Shown: positions 1 through 8,600 of the stretch, one piece after another
How the letters are laid out: each line of letters begins with the position of its first letter
Position numbering within the stretch: the first letter of the stretch is position 1
Virus record (IMG/VR): IMGVR_UViG_3300008117_008504
Coordinates: 1 to 48,497 of that record
Reading direction: 5' to 3' (one strand)
DNA length: 48,497 bases
DNA from: a virus
The notes under the pieces: generated by a model
Told to the model about the DNA's origin: nothing
What the model saw: the letters and a program-made list of their open reading frames with translations, nothing else
The model's database searches: none
Program-made: the position numbers and the translations under genes

Positions 1-315
1 ATGGGAAGTTCATATAGAAAATTAAAAACTATTTTAGAATCAAATCTTTCACTTGAAAAAAGATATTTGTTAAGAGAGCAAGCTCCATCAACAGGTGCAA
101 CTACAGGTAATACAACCACAACAACAACCGCAGCCCCAACAACCACAACTACGACAACGGTAAAAAAAATTACAGATAAGGATATTACTAATATGCCTAA
201 GTGTTCAAGTTTTAAAGGTGCGTTTACAGGTGCGTCATCCGCTAAAACTGAAAATTTTATAATTTACTATAAAGACAATTTAAAATGTAAAAAACCTATT
301 GAATCTGAGGAATAA
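1..315 (+). CDS. Probable capsid-internal or virion protein, Thr-rich
   Basis: 104 aa. The reading frame opens with ATG at the first base of the window, so a start further upstream cannot be excluded. Residues 1-26 form a charged, probably helical leader ending in LLRE-Q, which fits the (I/L)xE cleavage pattern of T4-type prohead proteases and resembles leaders of several other proteins here. A Thr-rich low-complexity linker (about residues 31-53) follows, then a short C-terminal part with two cysteines. No enzymatic domain is recognisable. Virion location is inferred only from the leader. Confidence 0.6.
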   Translation: MGSSYRKLKTILESNLSLEKRYLLREQAPSTGATTGNTTTTTTAAPTTTTTTTVKKITDKDITNMPKCSSFKGAFTGASSAKTENFIIYYKDNLKCKKPIESEE

Positions 316-333
316 TTTTCTTAGATTTGATAT

Positions 334-948
334 ATGAATAAATTAGATAAAGATTATCAAAACCTATTAAGGGATATTTTACAAAATGGAACCAAAAAGC
401 AAGACAGAACTGGAACAGGAACACTCTCAGTATTTGGAAGACAATTTAGACATGATTTTCGGGACGGATTTCCTCTCCTCACCACAAAACGAATGGCTTT
501 TAAACAGATTGTTACAGAACTCATCTGGTTCCTCCGAGGAGACACAAACATCAAATTCTTAGTTAATAATAATTGTCACATTTGGGATGGTGATGCTTAT
601 AAGAATTGGTGTAGACAATTTGAAGTTGACCCAAATAATTTTGATACCGAAGAATTATCTAAAGGTCATAATGACCAATGTTGGGGTTACTCCATATTAG
701 ACCACGTTAAACCTACATCAAAAGAATATAAAAGAGGTCAAATAAATGCTTATTTAGAAGGTAAAGCAGATAAACCTTTCTTTTATTTAACACAAGAAGA
801 ATTCATCAACAAAATCAAAACCGATAATGAGTTTGCTAATAAGTGGGGTGAATTAGGGCCTGTGTATGGGGCTGGTTGGCGTAATTGGGGTGGTAAATCA
901 GATGACAATCTTTACGAAGATTATTTGAAAAAAGTTAAAGAAAAGTAG
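334..948 (+). CDS. thyA: Thymidylate synthase, N-terminal part (split gene)
   Basis: 204 aa, matching the N-terminal half of ThyA, which makes dTMP from dUMP with methylene-tetrahydrofolate. Visible motifs: DRTGTGT with the phosphate-binding Arg25, [27 protein letters not shown], and [12 protein letters not shown] at residues 174-185. Between the last two is an insertion of the kind seen in longer ThyA proteins. The coding match ends at about residue 187 (GG) and runs into a charged tail and stop. The catalytic Cys and the rest of the enzyme lie 1.7 kb downstream (2629-3567), so the gene is interrupted. Whether the parts are rejoined by splicing or act as two polypeptides cannot be told from the sequence. 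Confidence 0.9.
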   Translation: MNKLDKDYQNLLRDILQNGTKKQDRTGTGTLSVFGRQFRHDFRDGFPLLTTKRMAFKQIVTELIWFLRGDTNIKFLVNNNCHIWDGDAYKNWCRQFEVDPNNFDTEELSKGHNDQCWGYSILDHVKPTSKEYKRGQINAYLEGKADKPFFYLTQEEFINKIKTDNEFANKWGELGPVYGAGWRNWGGKSDDNLYEDYLKKVKEK

Positions 949-987
949 TATTTTTCCATTTATTACCATATTTATATATAGTAAACA

Positions 988-1689
988 ATGGTAATTATGG
1001 ACTACAAAAGAATACACGACAACCTTATTGAAAGAGGAAAAAATAGAAAATTAGATGGATATGTTGAAAGACATCACATTATACCAAAATGTATGAACGG
1101 GACAAATGAACCAAATAATTTAGTGGAATTAACAGCAAGAGAACATTTTTTAGTACATTGGTTATTACACGAAATGTATCCAGAAAATAGTGATTTAAGG
1201 TATGCCTTTTGGTCAATGTGTCGTAATTCAGATAACCAACAAAGATATAAACCATCTTCAAGGGTATATGAATATGCTAAACATAAAATGTTAGAAATAT
1301 GGCAAAAGTTCAAACCATCAGATAAACAAATAAATTCTATTAAAGAAAGTTTAACTGGAACTAAATGGTATCATAAACCAGATGGAACTAATTTAAGAGC
1401 ATTTCCAAATGACCCAAAAATTAGTGATGAAGGATGGTTACCTGGTAGGTTTGGTGGTAAATCAATTTCTGATAAGGCTAACAAAGTTAAAGAGAAGAAA
1501 TACGAAGGAAAGAAATTACCTTCAACATCAAACAAAAGATGTTCAATAGATGGTGTTGAATTTGAATCGGCTAAAGCGGCTGCGGACTTTCTTAATATAA
1601 ATGAATTTTCTATTAGATGGATATTACAGGGTGGAGGTCGGTCAGAGAAACATAAAGAAAAATACAAAAATTGGTTCTATATAAAATGA
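988..1689 (+). CDS. HNH homing endonuclease in the thyA interruption
   Basis: 233 aa (start 988; the in-frame ATG at 997 is also possible). An HNH nuclease core is visible near the N-terminus: VERHHIIPK with His29-His30, then NEPNNLVELTAREHFLVHWLL supplying the Asn and distal His. The C-terminal 50 residues (CSIDGVEFESAKAAADFLNI) look like the NUMOD/IENR1-type DNA-binding helix found in phage homing endonucleases. It sits between the two halves of thyA, the classic location for a homing nuclease that spreads its host intron or insertion. It overlaps the next ORF by an ATGA junction. Confidence 0.9.
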   Translation: MVIMDYKRIHDNLIERGKNRKLDGYVERHHIIPKCMNGTNEPNNLVELTAREHFLVHWLLHEMYPENSDLRYAFWSMCRNSDNQQRYKPSSRVYEYAKHKMLEIWQKFKPSDKQINSIKESLTGTKWYHKPDGTNLRAFPNDPKISDEGWLPGRFGGKSISDKANKVKEKKYEGKKLPSTSNKRCSIDGVEFESAKAAADFLNINEFSIRWILQGGGRSEKHKEKYKNWFYIK

Positions 1690-2099
1690 AAATAGAAATA
1701 CCTTTATATGATATTAAAATTAAATTTTACTTTGACTATGATTTAGGTAAACCCATTAAAAAGATAAAGAAAAAACATAATAAGAAAAAACTTTATAATG
1801 TAAGAAGTAAAATTGATTTTTGTGGAATTGTTATTGGTGAGTTTATACCAAAGGATAAGTTAATTTATGTTTTAATAGAAAAAACTAAAAAGGGTATTAA
1901 TATAGATACATTAACTCACGAAATATATCATTTAACAACCAAAATAATGAAACACAATAACTTCAAGTTTAATAAAACAGATGAACCTTTTGCGAGATTA
2001 AATGGGAAGTTAAATTCAATTATTATGTGTGAATTAATTAAACATGGTGAGAAGTTATATTACCCAATTGAAACTAAAAAGATAAAAATAAAATGGTAA
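1686..2099 (+). CDS. Small zincin-like protein (HEIYH motif)
   Basis: 137 aa using the ATG at 1686, which overlaps the stop of the HNH gene (ATGA); an in-frame ATG at 1671 would add five residues. The protein contains THEIYHLTTK with an HExxH motif at residues 78-82, preceded by a hydrophobic strand (KLIYVLIEK), as in minimal zinc metallopeptidases of phages. The N-terminus is very basic. A glutamate-containing third ligand is not obvious. It lies inside the thyA interruption, so the insert carries more than a homing nuclease. Peptidase activity is inferred from the motif alone. Confidence 0.7.
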   Translation: MKIEIPLYDIKIKFYFDYDLGKPIKKIKKKHNKKKLYNVRSKIDFCGIVIGEFIPKDKLIYVLIEKTKKGINIDTLTHEIYHLTTKIMKHNNFKFNKTDEPFARLNGKLNSIIMCELIKHGEKLYYPIETKKIKIKW

Positions 2100-2365
2100 A
2101 AATGATAAAACAAGAATGTTCATTATTACAGTTAGATATGACTGATGAACAAATAAATGAGTTAATAAAAATAAGTAAAGAAGATTTAATTGAATCTAAA
2201 GGTAGTTTTGATGAAGATACTCTTTATAATTTATCATTATCTAATGTTAAATTACATTGGGTTAGATTTATTAGACAATACTCAAACAACCCACTTAATG
2301 AAATAATTGAGGTTGATAAGATTATCAATGAAGAAACATTAAAAGTTAAAACTTTATTAAAATAA
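2093..2365 (+). CDS. Unknown small acidic protein
   Basis: 90 aa; the start overlaps the end of the preceding gene by 7 nt, indicating translational coupling (an alternative ATG is at 2102). Mostly helical and charged with no recognised domain. Third ORF of the group inserted between the thyA halves. Confidence 0.65.
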   Translation: MVKMIKQECSLLQLDMTDEQINELIKISKEDLIESKGSFDEDTLYNLSLSNVKLHWVRFIRQYSNNPLNEIIEVDKIINEETLKVKTLLK

Positions 2366-2366
2366 T

Positions 2367-2516
2367 ATGTGTGATTTAATCTACTTATTCAATTGCTGGT
2401 GGAAAACAGTAAGGAAAGGAAGACCTAATAAACGGTCATTTTTAATTTTTTCAAAAAGATTACAATTAGAAATAGAATGTTTGTTATGTACTGGTAGATT
2501 TACATCTGAGATTTAG
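2367..2516 (+). CDS. Unknown 49-aa protein
   Basis: Starts one base after the stop of the preceding ORF. It encodes MCDLIYLFNCWW, then a basic stretch (RKGRPNKR) and CLLCTG near the end. The CxxC and basic patch could bind metal or nucleic acid, but this is guesswork. Tight spacing and matching codon use support it as a real gene. Bases 2517-2628 hold only a short reading frame (ATG at 2604, 21 codons) that runs in a different frame into the thyA C-terminal part. Confidence 0.5.
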   Translation: MCDLIYLFNCWWKTVRKGRPNKRSFLIFSKRLQLEIECLLCTGRFTSEI

Positions 2517-2628
2517 TGTGATGGATAAAAAATATTGTGTATAACGTTTCGTGGCTATATTTAGTGCCGAATTAAATAGTATAAAATTTAAATAATAGAT
2601 AAAATGAGTAAAGAAAAACAAACCATCA

Positions 2629-3567
2629 ATGAAGAAGTTGAAAGACAAAACGACAAAACGAATAAATAAAGCTATGGAGTATTTACACGAAGATGGAACT
2701 CCTTTTACAAAAGAAGAGTTTCTACAAAAATTAAAAACAGATAAGGAATTTAATAATGAGTTCGGTAATAAAGGAATAGACCAAATCGCAAACCTAATCA
2801 ACGACCTCAAAACAAATCCAGACTCAAGAAGACTAATGGTTTCAGCTTGGAATGTAGGTGAATTAGACCAAATGGTTCTTCCTCCCTGTCATTATGGATT
2901 TCAAGTTTATACAAGAGAGTTGAGTGAGTTAGAAAGACATGATATTAAAGAACAATATGGGTTTGATTGTAGAAAATTAGCAAAACCTTCTATTAAACAA
3001 TTAGATGATGCGAACATCCCAACCAGAGCAATCTCTTTAATGTGGAATCAACGTTCAGTAGATACATTCTTAGGTTTACCATTTAATATTGCATCATATG
3101 GTTTACTACTTGAAATTATAGCTAAATCAGTTAATATGATACCTGATGAATTGATTGGTAACTTGGGTGATGTGCATTTATATTCAAACCATATTGAACA
3201 AGCTAAAGAACAGATTGGTAGAGAGTTAGATATAATTGAGAGAATAAATTACGGAGTTAATATTTTAGGTTATGAATCATTATTAGACTATGGCCATTCT
3301 CAGAATGAAGATGAATTAATAACAAAGTTATGTAATGAATGGGGTGTACCAAAAAGAACAAGAGAACCATATCCATTACCAACATTAAACATCAATACAG
3401 AATTTTGGCCTTATGAAGGTGGTGAGTGTGGTGTAGGTCCTTTAGACGCTATTAAAGTGTTTGAAGCGTTTAAAAATGATAACTTCTGTAGATGTTTATT
3501 AGAAGAAGATATACAATTAGGTAACTATCAATCACACCAAACAATTAAAGCTCCCCTATCCAATTAA
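2629..3567 (+). CDS. thyA: Thymidylate synthase, C-terminal part (split gene)
   Basis: 312 aa carrying the catalytic half of ThyA: NPDSRRLMVSAWNVGEL, the nucleophile Cys87 in LPPCHYGFQ, MWNQRSVDTFLGLPFNIASY, GDVHLYSNH and REPYPLP. Insertions after the active-site segment make it longer than bacterial ThyA. True homology to the missing middle begins at about residue 48 (KGIDQIANLI). Residues 27-46 instead repeat a segment of the upstream half: T-K-E-E-F...F-G here against T-Q-E-E-F...W-G at residues 153-172 there, 12 of 20 identical. The LGPVYGxxWRxW block is absent between them, so this half cannot work without the upstream half. Confidence 0.9.
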   Translation: MKKLKDKTTKRINKAMEYLHEDGTPFTKEEFLQKLKTDKEFNNEFGNKGIDQIANLINDLKTNPDSRRLMVSAWNVGELDQMVLPPCHYGFQVYTRELSELERHDIKEQYGFDCRKLAKPSIKQLDDANIPTRAISLMWNQRSVDTFLGLPFNIASYGLLLEIIAKSVNMIPDELIGNLGDVHLYSNHIEQAKEQIGRELDIIERINYGVNILGYESLLDYGHSQNEDELITKLCNEWGVPKRTREPYPLPTLNINTEFWPYEGGECGVGPLDAIKVFEAFKNDNFCRCLLEEDIQLGNYQSHQTIKAPLSN

Positions 3568-3689
3568 TGAAAATCACAAAAATAAAATTAGATAAAAGTA
3601 ATCGAATGTTACGACTTGGTTTTGGAAAACATGAAGGTAAATGGTTTTTTAGAATTGATTTGTGGTTTTTTGGTTTTAGATTAACATAA
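3567..3689 (+). CDS. Unknown 40-aa basic protein
   Basis: 40 aa, joined to the thyA C-terminal part by a TAATG overlap and to the next gene by the same kind of overlap at 3687-3691. Sequence features: a Lys-rich start, then LRLGFGKHEGKWFFRIDLWFF, an aromatic-rich strand pattern. No function recognised. The double stop/start overlap supports translation. Confidence 0.65.
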   Translation: MKITKIKLDKSNRMLRLGFGKHEGKWFFRIDLWFFGFRLT

Positions 3690-4075
3690 TGATGAGAAAA
3701 CCTGACAATGTTGCCGACAATCCCGGTCTTTTACCTTATGGTAGTAATATCGGAGCCCCATCAATAAAAATTGATAACGTTGATGGTTGGAAAAAATCTA
3801 ATGTTTTTAAAGTTAACAAAGAATTAAATACAAGATTTGAAGAATTAAAAAATCAATACCAAAAACTGATTGAGGAATATGAATGGAATCAGTTAGTATA
3901 TTCTGCACATTATAATTTTGAACCAATTATCGGAGAAACTTATCATCTGTATAGAAATAATGATAAAATTTTTTTATCTTTAATTAAACCTGAAGAATGG
4001 AAATTAGAGTATTTGGGTAGTTTTAAGTTAGATTCAAATAACAAGTGGAATAAATTAGATGAAATACATTTTTAA
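3689..4075 (+). CDS. DUF2452-family protein
   Basis: 128 aa. The whole sequence fits the DUF2452 pattern as I remember it: LLPYGSNIGAP near the N-terminus, a coiled middle (NTRFEELKNQYQKLIEEYEWN), then NFEPIIGETYHLY and a C-terminal LSLIKPEEW...YLGSFKLDSNNKW block. Function is unknown; homologues occur in bacteria and eukaryotes. It is coupled to the neighbours on both sides (1-nt overlap upstream, 17-nt overlap downstream). Its presence on a phage is uncommon but not unknown. Confidence 0.8.
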   Translation: MMRKPDNVADNPGLLPYGSNIGAPSIKIDNVDGWKKSNVFKVNKELNTRFEELKNQYQKLIEEYEWNQLVYSAHYNFEPIIGETYHLYRNNDKIFLSLIKPEEWKLEYLGSFKLDSNNKWNKLDEIHF

Positions 4076-4895
4076 TGTAATAAAAGAATTTAAATGGTCT
4101 TTATTACTCATATATTTTTACATAGTTTTAGTTGAGGTTATACATTTGGTAGAACCTTACATCTTAGGAAAGAGTATTGATGGTCTTTTAAAGAAAGAAT
4201 ATGGTTGGTTAATTTTGTTTTTTACCACATCTATGGTCTCAAATGTTATATTCTTTAAGAGAATGTTATTTGACACAAAAATATATACCAAAATATATAA
4301 TAAAATCGTTTTTAAATATCTAAGAGCCAATAAAGACTGTAATACCTCAACAAGAGTTGCGAGAACCGAAATGACTAATCAAATTGTTGGATTCTTAGAA
4401 CACGAAATTCACTATTATATATCATCAGTTCTTTCTGTTTTTGGTAGTTTATTTTTTATATTTTTACAACATACCCCAACAGGTTTTGTAACATTATCTT
4501 GTATGATACCAATAATATTTATTGTTTCAAAGTTTTATAAAAAAATTGGTCAAGGAACAAAAATTCTTCACTCCCACTACGAAAAGAAGATGTCAACAAT
4601 GGATACAAATTCAATGACACTAATTGAAAGTTTCTTTAAGAGAAGAGCGAGACTAATTGTTTATCAATCAACAATACAAGGTAAAAATTGGTTTTCACTA
4701 AACTCAACAAAAATGTGTTTTTTAATTTTAGCACTATTTGTATTTACACATAACAATGTAAATTTAACTCAAGGACAAGCAATTTCAATGTACGCATATA
4801 TACATCAATTCTTGATATCTTTATTATCAATCCCTGTCGGGATGGAGACATTTACAAGAATGAAAGACATATTAAATAGAATAAAAGAAAAATGA
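4059..4895 (+). CDS. ABC-type six-helix membrane domain protein without ATPase
   Basis: 278 aa with about five to six membrane segments (residues about 12-35, 48-68, 115-137, 140-160, 220-238, 245-262). The arrangement, including the HLVEPYILGKSIDGL start and long cytoplasmic-loop helices between helices 2 and 3 and between 4 and 5, resembles the ABC transporter type-1 transmembrane domain. No Walker A, signature or Walker B motif follows, and no partner ATPase is encoded nearby. It could borrow a host ATPase, inhibit a host exporter, or have a non-transport role. Overlaps the DUF2452 gene by 17 nt. Confidence 0.75.
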   Translation: MKYIFNVIKEFKWSLLLIYFYIVLVEVIHLVEPYILGKSIDGLLKKEYGWLILFFTTSMVSNVIFFKRMLFDTKIYTKIYNKIVFKYLRANKDCNTSTRVARTEMTNQIVGFLEHEIHYYISSVLSVFGSLFFIFLQHTPTGFVTLSCMIPIIFIVSKFYKKIGQGTKILHSHYEKKMSTMDTNSMTLIESFFKRRARLIVYQSTIQGKNWFSLNSTKMCFLILALFVFTHNNVNLTQGQAISMYAYIHQFLISLLSIPVGMETFTRMKDILNRIKEK

Positions 4896-4978
4896 TTAAA
4901 AAAATATTAACTTGGTTAAGTTTTATAGAAAACAAAAGATTAGATTATTTATCTAAATCAATCTTTGGTAAATTATAG
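4892..4978 (+). CDS. Unknown 28-aa peptide
   Basis: 28 codons; the ATG overlaps the upstream TGA and its TAG overlaps a downstream GTG start (4978). The amphipathic N-terminus MIKKILTWLSFIENK could associate with membrane. Supported only by the tight overlaps at both ends. Confidence 0.4.
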   Translation: MIKKILTWLSFIENKRLDYLSKSIFGKL

Positions 4979-5580
4979 TGGAATTAAACCATAACATACC
5001 CCATTTTAAATGTCTTGTTAGACAATCTTATTTTACAAAAAATGAAGAACATAAAAACATTTACAATAACTGTTACGCATTTGCAATACAATCAGTTCCC
5101 GCAAAAATATTGACCTTTCATGTAATTACTGATTATGGAATGGTTAGGTCAAGAGTCCCAATATCTGAGATTTATTTAAAAGAACCAACCAATGATGTTC
5201 CTTTTTATTTTAAACAACTTTGGGATTGTTTTGATAAGAATGTTACAGTTACAACTTACGACTTTTTAAAATCAAATAGGTGTGAAGTTGTATTGAGAGA
5301 TAGAACAAAAGTTTGGGCAACTTATATGTTCACTATAGATTGGTTTGACAACCCTTTTAGTGATGAGCCTTCAGATTATAAATGTGGTCATGTATTAGTT
5401 TCTGATGATGGTTATCTTTTATGTATGCCAAATAATAGAATCTATTGGAGAGACTCTAATTGGGTAACAAAAGAATTTCCTGTTGAACTCAAAGATATTA
5501 AAGTAGACACCGAACTACTGAGTGTTGAGAGTGTTTCTGACAGATGGGTATCTGATGATACGGATTCTTTTTATTACTAA
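4978..5580 (+). CDS. Unknown phage protein, 200 aa
   Basis: Starts with GTG overlapping the preceding stop (TAGTG); no suitable ATG lies nearby. A soluble-looking, beta-rich, aromatic protein with several Cys, ending in an acidic Ser/Asp stretch (VSDDTDSFYY). No family recognised. Last gene of the forward run that begins at thyA; bases 5581-5680, between it and the convergent giant gene, contain no feature I can support. Confidence 0.7.
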   Translation: MELNHNIPHFKCLVRQSYFTKNEEHKNIYNNCYAFAIQSVPAKILTFHVITDYGMVRSRVPISEIYLKEPTNDVPFYFKQLWDCFDKNVTVTTYDFLKSNRCEVVLRDRTKVWATYMFTIDWFDNPFSDEPSDYKCGHVLVSDDGYLLCMPNNRIYWRDSNWVTKEFPVELKDIKVDTELLSVESVSDRWVSDDTDSFYY

Positions 5581-5680
5581 CCCTTTTTAACATGATTCTT
5601 GTGCCATAATATAAATGGTAATTGCCAACAAGAGTTGTAATAAGTTATCCACATCAACCAAAGATTTGTATTTTCTTTCA

Positions 5681-8600
5681 TTAATCTATTTTAGAAAAAA
5701 GTGTTGTTAAATACTTTTTATTCTCATCATATATTGTTATTTGGTAGAAACCCGTATTCAAAAATCTTAAATCAACTTCATCTTCAGAATTTATATTTTT
5801 AGTTAAATAAACTTTACCTAATATATCTGAAACAACTAAATTAAATTTCTCACTTTCATTATGAAATATTCTTATTTGTAATAAACCATTACCCGGATTC
5901 GGAAATACTATAAATTCAAAATCTTTATTATCTATTTCACCAAAACCAACTGTTTTTGATGTATTACAAACTTTAGTAACTCCAAAATAAGCCATTGGAC
6001 TTGAACCACAAGTATTAACACCCATCACACTAAATGTACCACCCATAAAAGATGAGCTTGTTTTAGCCATAACACTATTTCCTGTTGTTGAACCAATAAA
6101 TTGAGTTCCGTTAGAGTTATTCCAAATATAACTTGTAATTCTTGGAGATGTTGATGCAACTAATCTAATTGTATCAGGAAAACAAACCGATGAAGTTCCT
6201 GTAACAGTGGGTCTAACAGTCAATAAACCAACTTTCTTTTTACTTAATACACTACCACAAGCAAATTGTGTCGCTAATCTTATACTATCACAAGAATTAT
6301 TAATACAAGATGTGGATTCAAAATTACTTGGGAAAAATACGTCTATAGAGTTCGTTCCTTGACCTCTCACTATTTGAGCATTTCCTGGTACAGTCCAATT
6401 AAACGATAACGCTCCTGTTGTAGATACACTATACGTGTTAGTAAACCCATTATCAACACAATTAACACCACTTATACTAACACTTGGTAAACCCAAATCA
6501 ACGGTTCTAATTCTTGTTATAGGATTTCCACATCCACCCGTAATTACAACTTGAATGTTTCCACCTGTAAAACCATTTTGGAATGTTACATTAATTGAAT
6601 TAGTTCCCTGACCACTAATTATTGTTGAGTTAGCAGGTACAGTCCACAAATAGTTAACTCCACTTATTGGACTAACACTAAACGTTGCAGGAGTGTTAGT
6701 TCCTACTAAACTACAAACACTTCTTACACCTGAAATTGCTGAAGCGGAAATTGTTGATGTTGTTGTTGATAGTGTTCTATTTGAAGATATACTTCCTCCA
6801 CAACCATTGTTTAAGTTAACACTAATTGTTCCTGAACTAAATGAGTTAGATACTAATACATTTATTGAATTAGTTCCTTGACCCGATTGTATTGTCATAT
6901 TAGTAGGAACAGTCCAAGTAAATGTTCCACTTTGATTTGTAACACTATAAGTAACTGATTGACCTAAGTACGGACACAAATCGCCAGGGCCTGTTATAGT
7001 TCCTATATTAGCGTAAAGATTATTATTAGATACAGTTCCATAAGTCATAGGTGATGAACCACATTTGTTAACTGACATCACACTAAATTGACCTGAAGTA
7101 AAGTTTGTACTAAATTTTACTTTAAGTGTGTCATTACTACTTGAACCTATTATACTAACACCATTAGGTACATTCCAAATATACATAAACGATGTAGGTA
7201 CAGAATCGACTCTATAAGTGTAAATTGTATTACCATCAGCACAAACTGTTGTAGGTCCTAAGATAGACGTAGGTCTAACAACTAATCTATCAATCGTAAA
7301 TTGAGTTGTACTACTTCCACAAGAATTTGTTGCAGTAACTGAACCACCTGAACCACTTACCAACATTATTGACACTTTAAATTGTACAGTATCGTTACCT
7401 TGTCCACTATATATATTAACTCCATAAGGTACAACCCAATTATAAGTCATATTTGGTTGTGAATTTGTTACAATGTATGATTTAATACTACCTGTAGGTT
7501 CACCACAGAAACTACCTGATACGATTGGTTTATTAGGTAATTTAGTAACCCAAATACTTCTATGATAAGTAATACCATTAGAAACAACATCAACTTCAAT
7601 ACTATCTTGAACGAACCCTGAAGAAAAATTAACATTTATTGTTGGGTTACTTAATCCATTAGTTGATGTTATACCATTAGGTAAAATCCAAGTAATACTT
7701 TCAGGACTTGCGTTAGAATAATCAATGGTATATGAACCAGAACTAAGACCACATATTGAAGTGGGACCTTCTATTTGACCAACATTAATAATTGCTGACG
7801 TACAACCCAAAGTCATTGGAGAAACTGATTGACAACCTTTAGAATCCGTAACAGTTAATGTGTAATTACCTGACGCGACGCCCGTTAAATTTTGTGTTGT
7901 TTGACCATTTGACCAACTGTATGTAAAAGGAGGAGTTCCACCAATAACACTACTACTTACAACACCATTATTTGAACCACAATTAGGGTAAGTTGTTATA
8001 TCTAATGATATACTAATTTCTGATGGTTGAGAAATATTAATATATGTAATTTTTGTACAACCTTTATTATCTGTAACAGTAATTTGATAATTACCTGATG
8101 TTAAATTAGAAATACTACTTTGAGTATTTCCTGTATTCCACATATAAAGATAAGGTAGAGTTCCTCCTGACGCAGTAACCGAAGCGCTACCATTATTACC
8201 ACCATAACAATTCACATTTGTCGTTGTTACAATTGTTGTTAGTTGAGTTGGTTGAGTTATTGTAACCGTTCTTGTCGTCTGACACCCCTTTGAATCCGTA
8301 ACTGTTACACTATAAGTGTTTGCCACAAGTGAGAAAATATCTTCTGTTGTTTGACCATTACTCCATAAGTAAGTATAAGGTGATGTTCCTCCTGATGGAG
8401 TTAAGTTTATACTACCGCCAGGTTGTCCAAAACAACTTGGGTTAAAACTAGTTGATGTTGAGGCAAGTAACGTAGGTTGAGTAATTGTGATTGATGTAGT
8501 TGATGTACAACCATAAAAATCTGTGACTGTAACTGAATAATCTCCTGATGTTAGGTTTGATATGTCCTCAGTAGTTCCACCATTAGACCAATTAAAATTA

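Noticed and set aside
120-170. ACA/ACC-rich tract as a tandem DNA repeat
   Set aside because: It encodes a Thr-rich protein linker in frame with mixed codons; no regular DNA unit.
5645-5653. TTATCCACA, a perfect DnaA-box 9-mer in the gap after the gene at 4978
   Set aside because: Single copy with no companion boxes or AT-rich unwinding element distinct from background; expected by chance about once in a window of this size.
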